A DNA stretch of 64,000 bases from NCBI GenBank assembly GCA_016893485.2, contig JAFEKX020000001.1, forward strand, positions 4,464,001 to 4,528,000. Reading direction: 5' to 3'. The notes beneath the pieces are model-generated. The model saw nothing but the letters and a program-made list of their open reading frames with translations. It was not told the origin of the DNA and did not search any database. This document shows, one piece after another, positions 18,810 through 27,966 of this stretch. Source of the stretch: Streptomyces sp. P3. Its GTDB lineage: Bacteria > Actinomycetota > Actinomycetes > Streptomycetales > Streptomycetaceae. Position 1 is the stretch's first letter; every line of letters starts with the position of its first letter. Position numbers and translations under genes: made by a program.

Positions 18810-19575
18810 GAAAACTCACCGCCCCAGCCCCGAAACCGCCGAACAGCAAGCGGCAAAAACACCACGAGCAACCCCATCGGCCAGGCCACGGCACCCCAGA
18901 CATGCCCCGCCTCACCCCGGGCCCACCGAACAACTCCCGCACAGCAGTAGCGGTCTGAGACATCGGATTCCACTGAACAACCACGCCCAGCCACCCCGGC
19001 ATGGCCGCAGGCGTAGCCAACGCATTGGACAGAAACCCAACCGGCCACACCAAAATCTGCACGGCCTGCACCATCTCAGGCCGCCCCGCCACAAGGGCCA
19101 GGTAGATCCCGACCCAGAGCATGGCAAACCGAAAAAGAAGCAACAGCCCCACAGCACCCAGGAATTGACCAGCCCCCGCATCGGGACGCCACCCCAGTCC
19201 CACCCCAACCCCGATCAACACACCCAGCCCAATACCCGACTGCAACATGTCGGCCGCGGCCCGCCCCACCAGCACAGCCCCGTCAGCCATCGGCATGGAC
19301 CGAAACCGGTCAATCACCCCCTTGTTGAGATCCTGCGTAACGGCGACCATCGTCCCCTCCAGCCCAAAGGCCATGGTCAGCGCAAGCATCCCGGGAACCA
19401 GATAGTCGACGTAAGCGCCCTCAACAGCCCGGCCACCCCCCACCAGATAGCCGAACATCAGCAGCAGCATCACGGGAAAGACCAGACTCACCACAACCTG
19501 CACAGGCTGCCGCGCCCAGTGCGCGAGTTCCCGCCGAGTCATGGTCCAGGAATCGGTCAGAACGTAGGCACTCAC
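18761..19575 (-). CDS. ABC-2 type permease of a DrrB-like exporter
   Basis: About 270 residues with six hydrophobic segments. Family marks are the N-terminal TDSWTMTRRELAHWARQPVQ, PVMLLLMFGYLVGGG, the GTMVAVTQDLNKGVIDRFRS loop, LALVAGRPEMVQAVQILVWP, and NPMSQTATAVRELFGGPG. The frame slips near 18900. The corrected end reads AVAWPMGLLVVFLPLAVRRF and then runs into the dispersed repeat, giving a foreign-looking tail before the stop at 18761. GTG 19575 overlaps the ATPase stop by four bases, so the two subunits are coupled. It probably exports a drug or lipid. Confidence 0.88.
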
Positions 19576-20580
19576 ACGGCCTCCTTCACGTTCATCCGGT
19601 CGTCGCCACCGGTGAGATGCAGAAACACCTCGTCCAACGTAGGCCGCCGCAAAGCAACATCCTCCGCGTCGATCCCACCCGCTTCCAACGCCCGCACAAC
19701 ACCCGAGAGCGCCGACATCCGATCGGACACCGCCGCACTGAGCAACCGCCGATCGACATCAACCCGAATGTCACCACCAGGAAGCGGCAACAAGGCGACA
19801 GCAGCCCCAGTTGACCCGCATCACGCAGCACGACGTCGATACGGTCCCCACCCACACGGGACTTCAACTCATCCGGGGTCCCATCGGCGATAACCCGCCC
19901 CCGGTCAACCACCGAGACCCGATCGGCAAGTTGATCGGCCTCTTCCAGATACTGCGTGGTGAGCAGCACCGTCGTCCCCCCACCGACGAGCGACCGAACC
20001 GCCGCCCACACCTCCGCACGACCCCGCGGATCAAGACCGGTGGTCGGCTCGTCCAGAAAGAGAACCTCCGGCGCGGTGACAAGCGACGCGGCGAGATCCA
20101 GCCGCCGACGCATACCCCCGCTGTAAGCCCGCACCGCCCTGCGCCCGGTGTCGGCGAGATCAAACCGCTCCAGAAGCTCATCGGCCCGCACCCGCGCACG
20201 CCGGGCCCCGAGATGGTGAAGCCGCCCGAACATCTCCAGGTTCTGCCGCCCGCCCAACTCCTCGTCCAGAGCGGCATGTTGACCAAGCAGCCCGATACGA
20301 AACCGAACCGCACGAGCCTGGCTCGTCACATCACACCCGGCCACCTCGACACGACCGGAGTCGGCCCGCAACAGGGTCGACAGAACCCGGACCAACGTGG
20401 TCTTACCCGCCCCGTTGGGCCCCAGCACCCCATGCACGGTCCCGCGCGCAACACACAGATCAAGCCCGTCCAACGCCTTCTTCCGGGCCCCCTTGCCCCT
20501 CTCGCCCCCTTACCCCGCTTGTCCCTCGTGCCGCCGTACGCCTTGCACACACCCTCGACAACGATCGCCGCATCGACCAC
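19572..20580 (-). CDS. ABC transporter ATPase, DrrA-like
   Basis: ATP-binding subunit of a daunorubicin-resistance type exporter, about 336 residues. Walker A GPNGAGKTTL, Q-loop LGQHAALDEEL, signature YSGGMRRRLDLAASL, Walker B VLFLDEPTTGLD and H-loop LLTTQYLEEAD are all present. The DrrA-type C-terminal region ends RRPTLDEVFLHLTGG. Frame breaks lie near 20495 (basic stretch before DGLDLCVARG) and near 19802. GTG 20580 gives MVDAAIVVEGVCKAYGG. It is transcribed with the permease from a promoter bearing two PadR-like operators, downstream of the padR gene. Confidence 0.92.
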
Positions 20581-20599
20581 TGAGCCCGAGACCCCTAGC

Positions 20600-20660
20600 T
20601 AGTCAAACTTGACTACACGCTCAAAGTAACGCCACGCTTCCCATTAGTCAAACTTGATTA
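20600..20660 (-). promoter_or_regulatory. promoter with two PadR-type operators for the ABC exporter
   Basis: Two 16-bp dyads, TAGTCAAACTTGACTA at 20600-20615 (perfect 7-bp arms) and TAGTCAAACTTGATTA at 20645-20660 (one mismatch). On the minus strand TTGACT (20646-20651) and TACTTT (20623-20628) form a -35/-10 pair with exactly 17 bases between. One operator covers the -35 and the other the start point, so repression by the adjacent PadR protein is expected. Confidence 0.75.
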
Positions 20661-21296
20661 GCGAGCATCCCCAGGATGCCGCTCCCCCGTCGCGTACGGG
20701 TTCTCCTCACCGTCCGTGAGAATGCCGACGAACGGCTCCCCCTCCCCCGCGAAGACGTACGCCCCACCCTCGATGCGCTCGATCAACCCCTGGGTCCACG
20801 CGGCCTCGGCATCGGCCGTGTGGATCCAGAGGTTCATGATCTCGCCGATGTGACCGAGCTGTTGGGGCCCGTCCTCGGGGATGTAGTGCTCGGTGACAGA
20901 CGCCCGCCACTGGTCGATCCCCGGGTCCGCTCCTTGAGCAGCGCCACCGCCTCCGCCCGGGGCAGATCGACGATCCCCCGATCGCGGCCGACTTCACGTC
21001 CATCTGCTGGTCGTACGACGTCAACGCCTCGCGCAGCAGCCGGAAGTACTCCTCGTTGCCCCAGTCGGTGATCTCGTACTCCGTGCGCGGCGGACCCCGA
21101 CGGTGGACGGCGCGATCTCATGGGCGTGCAGGAAACCCTGCTTGGCCAGCTGCTTGAGCGCGTGGTAGATCGAGCCGGGCTTGGCGTTGGACCACTCGTG
21201 CGCGCCCCAGTACTCCAGGTCGTTGCGCACCTGGTAGCCGTGGGCCCGCCCGTGCTGCCGCACGGCGTTGAGCACGAGAAGACGGATCGCTGACAT
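20658..21296 (-). CDS. PadR family transcriptional regulator
   Basis: About 213 residues. The PadR winged helix is clear: IRLLVLNAVRQHGRAHGYQ, then KPGSIYHALKQLAKQGFL. The C-terminal part is the longer Vir_act_alpha_C type ending GGAYVFAGEGEPFVGIL and a short polar tail. The ATG at 21296 gives MSAIRLL. At least three small shifts lie near 21097, 20985 and 20925; the pieces join across them. The TAA stop at 20658 lies inside the distal operator. It is upstream of, and on the same strand as, the ABC exporter it probably represses; drug or lipid binding is the usual inducer in this family. Confidence 0.88.
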
Positions 21297-21320
21297 GGGG
21301 CCAGCGTAGAACCCGCGAGG

Positions 21321-21867
21321 TCAGCCGCCGGTCGTGCCCCGCTCCTTCAGGACCAGCTCGTAGGCCGTGGCGCCGTCGATGGACTCGCGGATGATGTCGG
21401 CGTGACCGGCGTGCCGGGCGGTCTCGCGGATCAGGTGCAGGCAGAGCCAGCGCACGGAGACGCGGCCCTCCGGCGGGAACCAGGGTTCGCTCGGGACCGG
21501 GAAGGTGTCGTCGAGGCTGGGCACCGAGCGGACGTACGCCTCGGTCTCGGCGGCGACCTTGTCCCAGTAGGCGAGTTGGGACTCGACGGTCTCGCCGTCG
21601 ACCAGCCGGAACGTCTCGTGCCAGTTGCTCTGGTCGCGCTGGACGGCCGGCGGTTCCTGCTTCGCCCGCGCGATCCAGCCCTGCTCGACGTCGGCGACGT
21701 GCTTCAGCAACCCGGAGAGGAGAGCCCGCTCGCGCTCGGCGTGCTCGCGGCCTGCTCCTCGGTCAGCCCGAGCAACGCCCTGCGGATACCGCCCCGTTGG
21801 TCCTCGATGAACGTGAGCAGCGACCCGCGCTCGTCGCCCTGTGTATCCGCGGGTACGTGCGTGACCA
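21321..21867 (-). CDS. DinB family protein (DUF664 type)
   Basis: Four-helix-bundle DinB/DUF664 protein, a family of putative thiol transferases; about 182 residues. The first helix LTFIEDQRGGIRRALLGL, the segment GLLKHVADVEQGWIAR (His at the metal site) and LCLHLIRETARHAGHADIIRE (His and HxxHxD-like cluster) are visible; together they supply the usual three-His site. The ATG at 21867 gives MVTHVPADTQGDE. The frame slips near 21728 between the first and second helices. It is convergent with nothing and lies just upstream of padR on the same strand; a link is not evident. Confidence 0.85.
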
Positions 21868-22053
21868 TGGCCTTCGCCTTTCGCCGGTGCCGGCCGGGAG
21901 CCTGTCTCCCTGCCCGACACCGACGAAGCTACGGGCCATCGAGGTCAGCTTCTGTCCGCAATGGCCCGGGGCTACGGCGTCGTAGAGAAACCGGCTGTTC
22001 AGGAAAGCCGGCCGCTCGAGGGATGTGCGCTCGAGGGGCCAGCCCTCAGGGGG

Positions 22054-23515
22054 TCAGAACGGGAAGCCGCTCCGGCCGTGCTGCACGGAGATCCACTTCA
22101 GGCTGGTGAAGGCGTCGAGCATCGACTCGCCGTTGAGGCGGCCCAGGCCGGAGGCCTTCTCGCCGCCGAAGGGGACGATCGGCTCGTCGTGGACGGTGCC
22201 GTCGTTGACGTGGAACATGCCCGTGTCGATCTGCTTGGCGAAGTGCACACCGCGCTCGATGTCGCCGGTGTGGACCGCGCCGCTCAGGCCGTACGGCGTG
22301 TCGTTGACGATGCTCACCGCCTCCTCCTCGCCGTCGAACGGGATGAGGAAGGCGACCGGGCCGAAGACCTCCTGGCGGAGCAGGTCCGAGTCGGCGGGGA
22401 GGTCGGTGAGGACCGAGGGGGCGACCAGGTTGTCGTTGGTCGTGCCGTGCACCAGGGCCGTCGCGCCCTCCGCGATCGCCTGCTCGACGATCCCCGAAAG
22501 GGCGTCCGCCTGCGAGGAGTTGATGACCGGGCCGATGACCGTCTGCGGGTCGCTCGGGTCGCCGACCTTGAGGGACTTGACCTTGGCGACGAACTTCTCG
22601 GTGAACTCGTCCCGGATCGACCGGTCGACGAGGACGCGGTTCGCGGCCATGCAGACCTGGCCCTGGTGGACGTAGCGGCTGAAGACCGCCGCGTCGACGG
22701 CGTAGTCGATGTCGGCGTCGTCGAGGACCACGAGGGCGCTGTTGCCGCCGAGTTCGAGCACCGTGCGCTTGAACTGCGCGGCGCAGACGGTCGCGACGTG
22801 GCGGCCGACCTTGTCGGAGCCGGTGAAGGAGATGACCTTCGGGATCGGGTGCTCGATGAACGCGTCGCCGATCTCCGCGATGTCGGTGATGACGACGTTC
22901 AGGAGGCCGCCCGGCAGACCCGCGTCCTCGAAGATCTTCGCGACCAGGGAACCGCCGACGATCGGGGTGTTCTGGTGCGGCTTGAGGACCACGCCGTTGC
23001 CCAACGCCAGTGCGGGGGCGACCGACTTGAGGGGAGAGGAGGAAGGGGAAGTTGAAGGGGCTGATCACGCCGACGACGCCGACCGGGACGCTGTAGACGC
23101 GGTTCTCCTTGCCGTCGACCGGCGAGGGGATGATCCGGCCCTGGGGGCGCAGCGCGAGGTGGATCGCCTCGCGCAGGAACTCCTTGGCGAGGTGCAGTTC
23201 GAAGCCGGCCTTCAGGTGCGTGCCGCCGAGTTCGGCGATGATCACCTCGGCTATCTCCTGCTCGCGCTCCTCGATGAGCCGCAGGGCCTTCTCGAACACG
23301 GCACGGCGCGCGTAGGGGTTGGTGGCGCCCCAGGTCTTCTGCGCGCGGGCGGCGGCCTTGTACGCCTCGTCGACCTCGTCGACCGTGGCTATCGTGATCG
23401 ACGCGAGCTTCTCGCCGTCGTACGGGTTGAAGTCGATGATGTCCCAGGAGCCGGTGCCCGGGCGCCACTCACCGTCGATGTACTGCTGAGCCAGGTCGGT
23501 GAAGTAGGACGACAT
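22054..23515 (-). CDS. NAD(P)-dependent aldehyde dehydrogenase, benzaldehyde/vanillin type
   Basis: Oxidises an aldehyde to its acid; the closest type I recognise is aromatic (benzaldehyde or vanillin) dehydrogenase. About 487 residues. Cofactor and catalytic blocks: VGVVGVISPFNFPF, VVLKPHQNTPIVGG, ISFTGSDKVGR, the general-base Glu in VLELGGNSALVVLDDAD, and the nucleophile Cys in GQVCMAANR. One extra C near 23037 shifts the frame just after NFPFLLS. ATG 23515 has GAGGGA upstream. The gene stands alone; 23520-23640 upstream holds repeated GACACGATCA-like words but no recognisable promoter. Confidence 0.92.
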
Positions 23516-23639
23516 GTGATCCCTCAATCGCTCAATCGTCAGCAGACACGATCAGTTGCAGACACGATCAACAGCAGACCGGGCGATCCCTCACGATCAC
23601 GATCATCACGGTCTGATCACACGTCATCGTACTTGTGTT

Positions 23640-24500
23640 TCAAGAGAGTTGGAGCAGTCCCCGGAGAAGATCCCGGCTCTCGTCCGGGCCCGGACTGTCC
23701 TGCTGGAGCTCCTTCAGCGCCTTCTCGTACTGGGTCACGTCCTCGGCCTTGTCGAGGTACAGCGCGCTGGTGAGCTGCTCCAGATACACGACGTCGGAGA
23801 GGTCCGACTCGGGGAAGGAGAGGATCGTGAAGGCGCCGGACTCGCCGGCGTGACCGCCGAAGCCGAACGGCATCACCTGAAGGCGGACGTTCGGGTGCTC
23901 GGAGACCTCGATCAGATGCTGCAACTGCCCGCGCATCACCTCGCGGTCGCCGTAGGGGCGGCGCAGGGCGGCCTCGTCCAGGACGATGTGGAAGTCCGGG
24001 GCGTTCTCGTTCACCAGGTACTTCTGCCGCTCGAGGCGCAGCGCCACACGCCGCTCCACGTCGGCCTCGCTCGCGCCCTTCATGCCGCGCCGGACGACCG
24101 CGCGGGCGTACTCCTCCGTCTGCAGCAGCCCGTGCACGAACTGGACCTCGTAGACGCGGATGAGGGAGGCGGCGCCCTCCAGGCCCACATAGGTGGGGAA
24201 CCAACTGGGCAGGACGTCGGAGTAACTGTGCCACCAGCCCGCTACGTTGGCCTCCTTCGCGAGGGAGAGGAGTGAGATGCGCTCCGCCTCGTCCGTGATG
24301 CCGTACAGCGTCAACAGGTCCTCGACATCCCGCGTCTTGAAGCTCACTCGCCCCAGCTCCATGCGACTGATCTTGGATTCGGAAGCGCGGATCGAGTACC
24401 CCGCGGCCTCGCGAGTGATCCCACGTGCTTCCCGCAGTCGCCTGAGTTGCGAGCCGAGCAGCATCCGCCGCACCACCGATCCGGGCTCTCCCGCGCTCAC
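23640..24500 (-). CDS. XRE-family regulator with DUF5753-type domain
   Basis: About 286 residues, uninterrupted. The N-terminal HTH is LGSQLRRLREARGITREAAG followed by SESKISRMELGRVSFKTRD. The remainder is the DUF5753 domain (VPGLLQT-like motif here FVHGLLQTEEYARAVVRRG, then PYGDREVMRGQLQHLIEVSE and LQVMPFGFGGHAGESGAF). Such proteins are common in Streptomyces next to DUF397 genes and act in development or antibiotic control (the WhiJ/AbaA type). GTG 24500 is preferred, with GGGGAGG upstream; an in-frame start at 24518 is possible. An ATPase and a DUF397 gene follow on the far side of a divergent promoter. Confidence 0.92.
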   Translation of the reverse strand: MSAGEPGSVVRRMLLGSQLRRLREARGITREAAGYSIRASESKISRMELGRVSFKTRDVEDLLTLYGITDEAERISLLSLAKEANVAGWWHSYSDVLPSWFPTYVGLEGAASLIRVYEVQFVHGLLQTEEYARAVVRRGMKGASEADVERRVALRLERQKYLVNENAPDFHIVLDEAALRRPYGDREVMRGQLQHLIEVSEHPNVRLQVMPFGFGGHAGESGAFTILSFPESDLSDVVYLEQLTSALYLDKAEDVTQYEKALKELQQDSPGPDESRDLLRGLLQLS

Positions 24501-24717
24501 GTTCGCCAGCCTCCCCAACCGTCTTCAGGGGCCGCAGTCTGCCACTAAAACACTTCGAGCAGTACTCGTTCGATTACAGATATGGAAAGAAGGGGCGGCT
24601 GGCCACAGGAAGTTGTCAGCAAGCTGTCAGGAAGAAGCAAGCCCGGAGCCCGAGAACGGCGTGAAGTTGGCGGAAAAATGGCCAACAAGCGGTACGGGAG
24701 GGTCCAATTCGGTCAGC

Positions 24718-24744
24718 TGCACGTGCATCTGCCCTTGCATCTGC
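24718..24744 (+). promoter_or_regulatory. 27-bp conserved element A upstream of the anti-sigma-like ATPase
   Basis: TGCACGTGCATCTGCCC then T then TGCATCTGC. It matches 26 of 27 positions of the inverted element at 25747-25773. It contains tandem GCATCTGC words. It lies 73 bases before the ATPase start in the same orientation. Confidence 0.65.
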
Positions 24745-24817
24745 TGTACGCATCCGAAACCATGGTCTCGCGCCACCGCTGCATCGCAACGACCGCGAAT
24801 TCCCGGGAGTGCCTCGC

Positions 24818-25330
24818 ATGGGGACGAATGGATCGACCATGCTCGAGCCGTTACGGCAGGGCCTTCCGCCGCTGGACCCCTCGGCCGTGTCCAGCGCCGC
24901 GTCGTGTGCTCTGCCCGCCCGCTACGAAGCGGTGCGCGAGGCACGGCAGTTCACCCGCCGCACCCTCGACCAGTGGGACATCGGCGACCGCTTCGACGAC
25001 GTCTGTCTGGTCGTCTCCGAGTTGGTCACCAACGCCCTGCGGCACGCCCTGCCCGCCAACACCCCGCGCGTCCCGGAGCAGAACCCGCCCGTGCGGCTGC
25101 ACCTGATGCGGTGGACCGAGCGGCTCGTGTGCGCCGTGCGCGACCCCAGTCACGACAGTCCCGTCGCCCGCGACTCGGAGGACTTCTCGGCGGAGTCGGG
25201 CCGCGGCCTGTTCCTCGTCGACTCGTTCGCCGACGGCTGGGGCTGGCACCCACTGGCGGGCACGCTCAGCGGCAAGGTGGTCTGGGCGCTGTTCCGGCTG
25301 CAGGGCGAGCCGGCCCAGAACAACGCGTGA
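24818..25330 (+). CDS. RsbW-like ATP-binding protein (HATPase_c)
   Basis: GHKL-type ATP-binding protein, about 170 residues, of the anti-sigma-factor-like group abundant in Streptomyces. N-box: CLVVSELVTNALRHALP; G1 region RDPSHDSP; G2-like ESGRGLFLVDSFADGWGW. There is no membrane or sensor domain. ATG 24818 has GGGAG nine bases upstream; a GTG nine bases earlier overlaps that site. With the XRE/DUF5753 gene on one side and DUF397 on the other, it forms the familiar three-gene developmental-regulator cassette. Confidence 0.92.
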   Translation: MGTNGSTMLEPLRQGLPPLDPSAVSSAASCALPARYEAVREARQFTRRTLDQWDIGDRFDDVCLVVSELVTNALRHALPANTPRVPEQNPPVRLHLMRWTERLVCAVRDPSHDSPVARDSEDFSAESGRGLFLVDSFADGWGWHPLAGTLSGKVVWALFRLQGEPAQNNA

Positions 25331-25331
25331 G

Positions 25332-25361
25332 GAACCGCGGCTCTTTTTGGGGTCGCGGTTC
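25332..25361. terminator. hairpin between convergent ATPase and DUF397 genes
   Basis: GAACCGCG at 25332-25339 pairs with CGCGGTTC at 25354-25361 around a T-rich loop, directly after the ATPase stop. Probably bidirectional. Confidence 0.6.
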
Positions 25362-25396
25362 TACGCGCGTTGCCGTGGTTTCCGCAGGTCGGCGCG

Positions 25397-25627
25397 CTAT
25401 CCCGCGATCAGGTGGTCGAACTCGCCGTCCTTGATGCCGAGCAGCATCGCCTCGATCTCGGCGCGGGTGTAGACGAGCGCCGGGCCGTCGGGGAAGCGCG
25501 AGTTGCGCACCGCGACGTCGCCGCCGGGCAGTCGCGCGAACTCCACGCAGGAACCCTGCGAGTTGCTGTGCCGGCTCTTCTGCCAGGCCACTCCGTCCAG
25601 CTGCGTGGCAGCCATGCCGTTGTACAC
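25397..25627 (-). CDS. DUF397 domain protein
   Basis: About 76 residues. DUF397 marks are WQKSRHSNSQGSCVEFARL, VAVRNSRFPDGPALVYTRAE and the end FDHLIAG. Family members antagonise or modulate their neighbouring XRE/DUF5753 regulators; biochemical role not defined. GTG 25627 is chosen because TTGAGG lies at normal spacing; a GTG at 25687 would add 20 residues. It is convergent with the ATPase. Confidence 0.88.
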   Translation of the reverse strand: MYNGMAATQLDGVAWQKSRHSNSQGSCVEFARLPGGDVAVRNSRFPDGPALVYTRAEIEAMLLGIKDGEFDHLIAG

Positions 25628-25746
25628 GTCGAACCTCAAGTACACGCTGTCAACGCGGTGGTCCACAGGTCGCTCCCGGTTGTGCACTGGCTGGTGTGGC
25701 CATTGATGCAGTGGTCAACTGTTCCGGATCATAGCCCTGTTCATGT

Positions 25747-25773
25747 GCAGATGCATGGGCAGATGCACGTGCA
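25747..25773 (-). promoter_or_regulatory. 27-bp conserved element B upstream of DUF397
   Basis: Minus-strand copy of element A with a single difference in 27 bases. It lies 119 bases before the GTG at 25627 (59 before the alternative start), oriented toward DUF397. Confidence 0.65.
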
Positions 25774-25902
25774 CGGGGGTGGTCCTCCGGTTACAGCTTT
25801 GACGACCGCTTTACCGTTGCCGTTCCAGCGTCTGCCCAGGAGTGGGCAGGGCATGTACTGGGGAAGACGCGTACGGGGGGCCTTCGTGTTCCCTCCGAAC
25901 GC

Positions 25903-26136
25903 CTATCGGATCGAGTACGGCAACAATGCCATCTCCCGAGCGTTCTTGATCGCAATCGCCAACTGCCTTTGCTGCCGGGCCGATACGCCGGTGACCCGAC
26001 GGCTGCGGATCTTGCCGCGGTCGGAGACGAACGCCCGCAGCAGGGCGGTGTCCTTGTAGTCGATGTACGTCACACCGGCCGCGTCCAGGGGATTGCGGCG
26101 GGACTTGGCGGGCCGGCGCTCGGGCTTGCGGGGCAC
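25903..26136 (-). CDS. rpsR: 30S ribosomal protein S18, second copy
   Basis: 77 residues, uninterrupted. S18 core: VTYIDYKDTALLRAFVSDRGKI, TGVSARQQRQLAIAIKNARE and ALLPYS. There are no Cys residues, so it is the zinc-free paralogue. It follows the GTPase gene by two bases, at the end of the Zur-type minus operon (rpmG, rpmE2, GTPase, rpsR). Confidence 0.95.
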   Translation of the reverse strand: MPRKPERRPAKSRRNPLDAAGVTYIDYKDTALLRAFVSDRGKIRSRRVTGVSARQQRQLAIAIKNAREMALLPYSIR

Positions 26137-26138
26137 GG

Positions 26139-27470
26139 TCAGATCTCCAGAAGGGTGTCGAAGGCGGGCGGGAGGCGTTTCCAGGCGCTACGGCCCGCGG
26201 CGTACTCGGTGTCGGTCAACAGGCAGGACTCCAGGAGCCGTTCGAGTCCGTCGCGGTCGAGCCCCGGGGACGTGAAGACGAGGTGCTGGCAGCAGTCGCC
26301 GTGCTCCGGGTGCCAGTCGAGCGCGGCGGCGGCGCGGCGTATCGGTGGCACCAACTCCCAGGCCGCGTCCGGCAGTGAGGCCAGCCACGGGCCCGCGCTC
26401 TCCACGCAGAGGGCTCCGCCGGCCGCGTCCCAGTGCAGGAGCGAGTCGGGTTTGTCGGCGAGCCAGAAGCGGCCCCGGCTGCGGGCGGCGGCGCAGGTGA
26501 TGTCCTCGAGTGCGGCGTACAGGCGCTCCGGGTGGAAGGGGCGGTGGCGGTGCCAGACGAGGGTGGTTACGCCGTGGGCGTCTGCCTCCACGGGGAGCAG
26601 GGCGCAGGCGGGGTGTTGGGCCGCGGCCGCGGCGTCTACGTCGAAACCGGCGAGGGCGGCGTGGGCGAGGACGCTGCGTGGGGTGGGGTGGGGCAGGTCG
26701 AACCGTCGTATGGGGGTGGGTGCTTGGGGTTGTGTGCGGAGTGCGGGTCGGTGGGGGCTGGGCGCGCAGTTCCCCGCACCCCTGGGGAGTTGGGGGTGGG
26801 CGGGGTGGGAGCGGGATTGGCGGGGTTCGTCGAGCTGTCTCGGGCGCGCTGGGGCTGCTGCTTCTCTTCAAGTCGGCTGCGCCTACCGGTACTTGGCGAG
26901 CCGTCGGGTGCAACTGGCCCAGTAGCTCGCGGTCTTCGTCGTCGGTCTCGTCCGAGTCGAGGATGGCGAGGACGGGGGCGTACTCCAGTTGGCGGGCGAA
27001 GGTGTCGGCGACGGTGCGTTCGTCCGTGGCTGCCGCTGCGAGGCCGGCCGTGGCCAGGTCGTCGCCGTTGCCGAGGTACGGGAGGAGGAGCGCCGGGTCC
27101 ACGGCGGTGATGACGCCGGTGACCGTGAGGCCGCCGGACGTGATCACCTCGGCCATCGCCTTGGGCTCGACGGAGTCCCACAACTCGACCACGGCGAGCC
27201 GGACTTGACCGGCGCCGGCCAGTCGGCGCAGTTCAGGGACCAGGTCCTCGCGGAGCGCGCAGCACGCGCAGTCGTTGACGAGGGGGTCTCGCCGGCGTCG
27301 AGGAGGCCGGTGGCGTCCCTGACCGTGCGGACGACCGTGCCGGCGGTCGCCGTAGCGAGGTCGTGGTGGAGTACGACGCTGCCGGGGACGTCGTGCAGGA
27401 GGCGGGCGACGGTCGCTCTGCGGGCCTCGGCGTGCAGGCCGGCGACGATCGCGACGGGGAGGTCGGACAC
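26139..27470 (-). CDS. CobW/YciC-like GTPase family protein with insertion
   Basis: COG0523-type protein expected to handle zinc during deficiency. It has the metal-binding motif CACC (NDCACCALREDL) and the C-terminal domain with RGRFWLADKPDSLLHWDAAGG and HPEHGDCCQHLVFTSPGLD. The N-terminal P-loop is degenerate: VAGLHAEARRATVARLL has no GKS. GTG 27470 overlaps close to the rpmE2 stop. One C is missing near 27284. Between about 26690 and 26885 an insertion of roughly 195 bases, containing dispersed-repeat copy 4, adds a Pro/Thr-rich segment between QLHPTARQVPVG and the DLPHPTPRSVLAHAALAGFD region; a further slip occurs there. Whether the protein is still functional is open. Confidence 0.82.
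26741..26785. repeat. dispersed repeat, copy 4, inside the GTPase gene
   Basis: GTGCGGGTCGGTGGGGGCTG followed by GGCGCGCAGTTCCCCGC and ACCCCT. The same words as copy 5 at 31021, but here within a coding region. Confidence 0.75.
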
Positions 27471-27472
27471 CG

Positions 27473-27721
27473 TCAGGCCTGCTTCCCGTACCGGCGCTCG
27501 AAGCGCTCCACGCGGCCGGCCGTGTCCAGGACGCGGGCCGTGCCGGTGTAGAAGGGGTGGCTGACGTTCGAGATCTCGACGTCCACGACGGGGTAGGTGT
27601 GGCCGTCCTCCCACTCGATCGTCCGCGCGCTCGTCATCGTCGAGCGGGTGAGGAAGGCGTGGCCGGCGGCCCGGTCCCGGAAGACGACGGGGCCGTAGGG
27701 CGGGTGGGTGTTCGCGCGCAT
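27473..27721 (-). CDS. rpmE2: 50S ribosomal protein L31 type B
   Basis: 82 residues, uninterrupted. The type B (zinc-free) form: no CxxC, with HPPYGPVVFRDRAAGHAFLT, VVDVEISNVSHPFYTG and the C-terminal VERFERRYGK. ATG 27721. It replaces zinc-bearing L31 when zinc is scarce. It follows rpmG by five bases and precedes the CobW-like gene by two. Confidence 0.96.
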   Translation of the reverse strand: MRANTHPPYGPVVFRDRAAGHAFLTRSTMTSARTIEWEDGHTYPVVDVEISNVSHPFYTGTARVLDTAGRVERFERRYGKQA

Positions 27722-27726
27722 CGGGG

Positions 27727-27891
27727 TCAGCGCTCCTCTCGGAAGTCGACGTGGCGGCCTGCGGTCGGGTCGTACTTGCGCAGGACCAGGCGGTCGGGGT
27801 TGTTCCTGCGGTTCTTACGGGTCACGTAGGTGTAGCCGGTGCCGGCCGTGGACCGGAGCTTGATGACCGGGCGGAGTTCGTTGCGAGCCAT
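27727..27891 (-). CDS. rpmG: 50S ribosomal protein L33, zinc-free copy
   Basis: 54 residues. RPVIKLRSTAGTGYTYVTRK and NRRNNPDRLVLRKYDP identify L33; the Cys pairs of the zinc form are absent. ATG 27891 gives MARNELRP with AAGG upstream; longer frames run into the Zur box. First gene of the minus operon. Confidence 0.95.
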   Translation of the reverse strand: MARNELRPVIKLRSTAGTGYTYVTRKNRRNNPDRLVLRKYDPTAGRHVDFREER

Positions 27892-27905
27892 GGCTGATAC
27901 CTTAC

Positions 27906-27926
27906 TGAAAATGAATTCCATTAGCA
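27906..27926. promoter_or_regulatory. Zur-type box between rpmG and rpmB
   Basis: The left half TGAAAATGAATT and the right half CCATTAGCA form an imperfect dyad centred on GAATTC, matching the AT-rich TGAAAATGATTTTCA type bound by Zur in actinomycetes. It lies between two divergent zinc-free ribosomal operons, as in S. coelicolor, where Zur represses them. Confidence 0.8.
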
Positions 27927-27966
27927 TCACTGACTGCGACCCCGATCGACGAGAGGTACGTCACTC

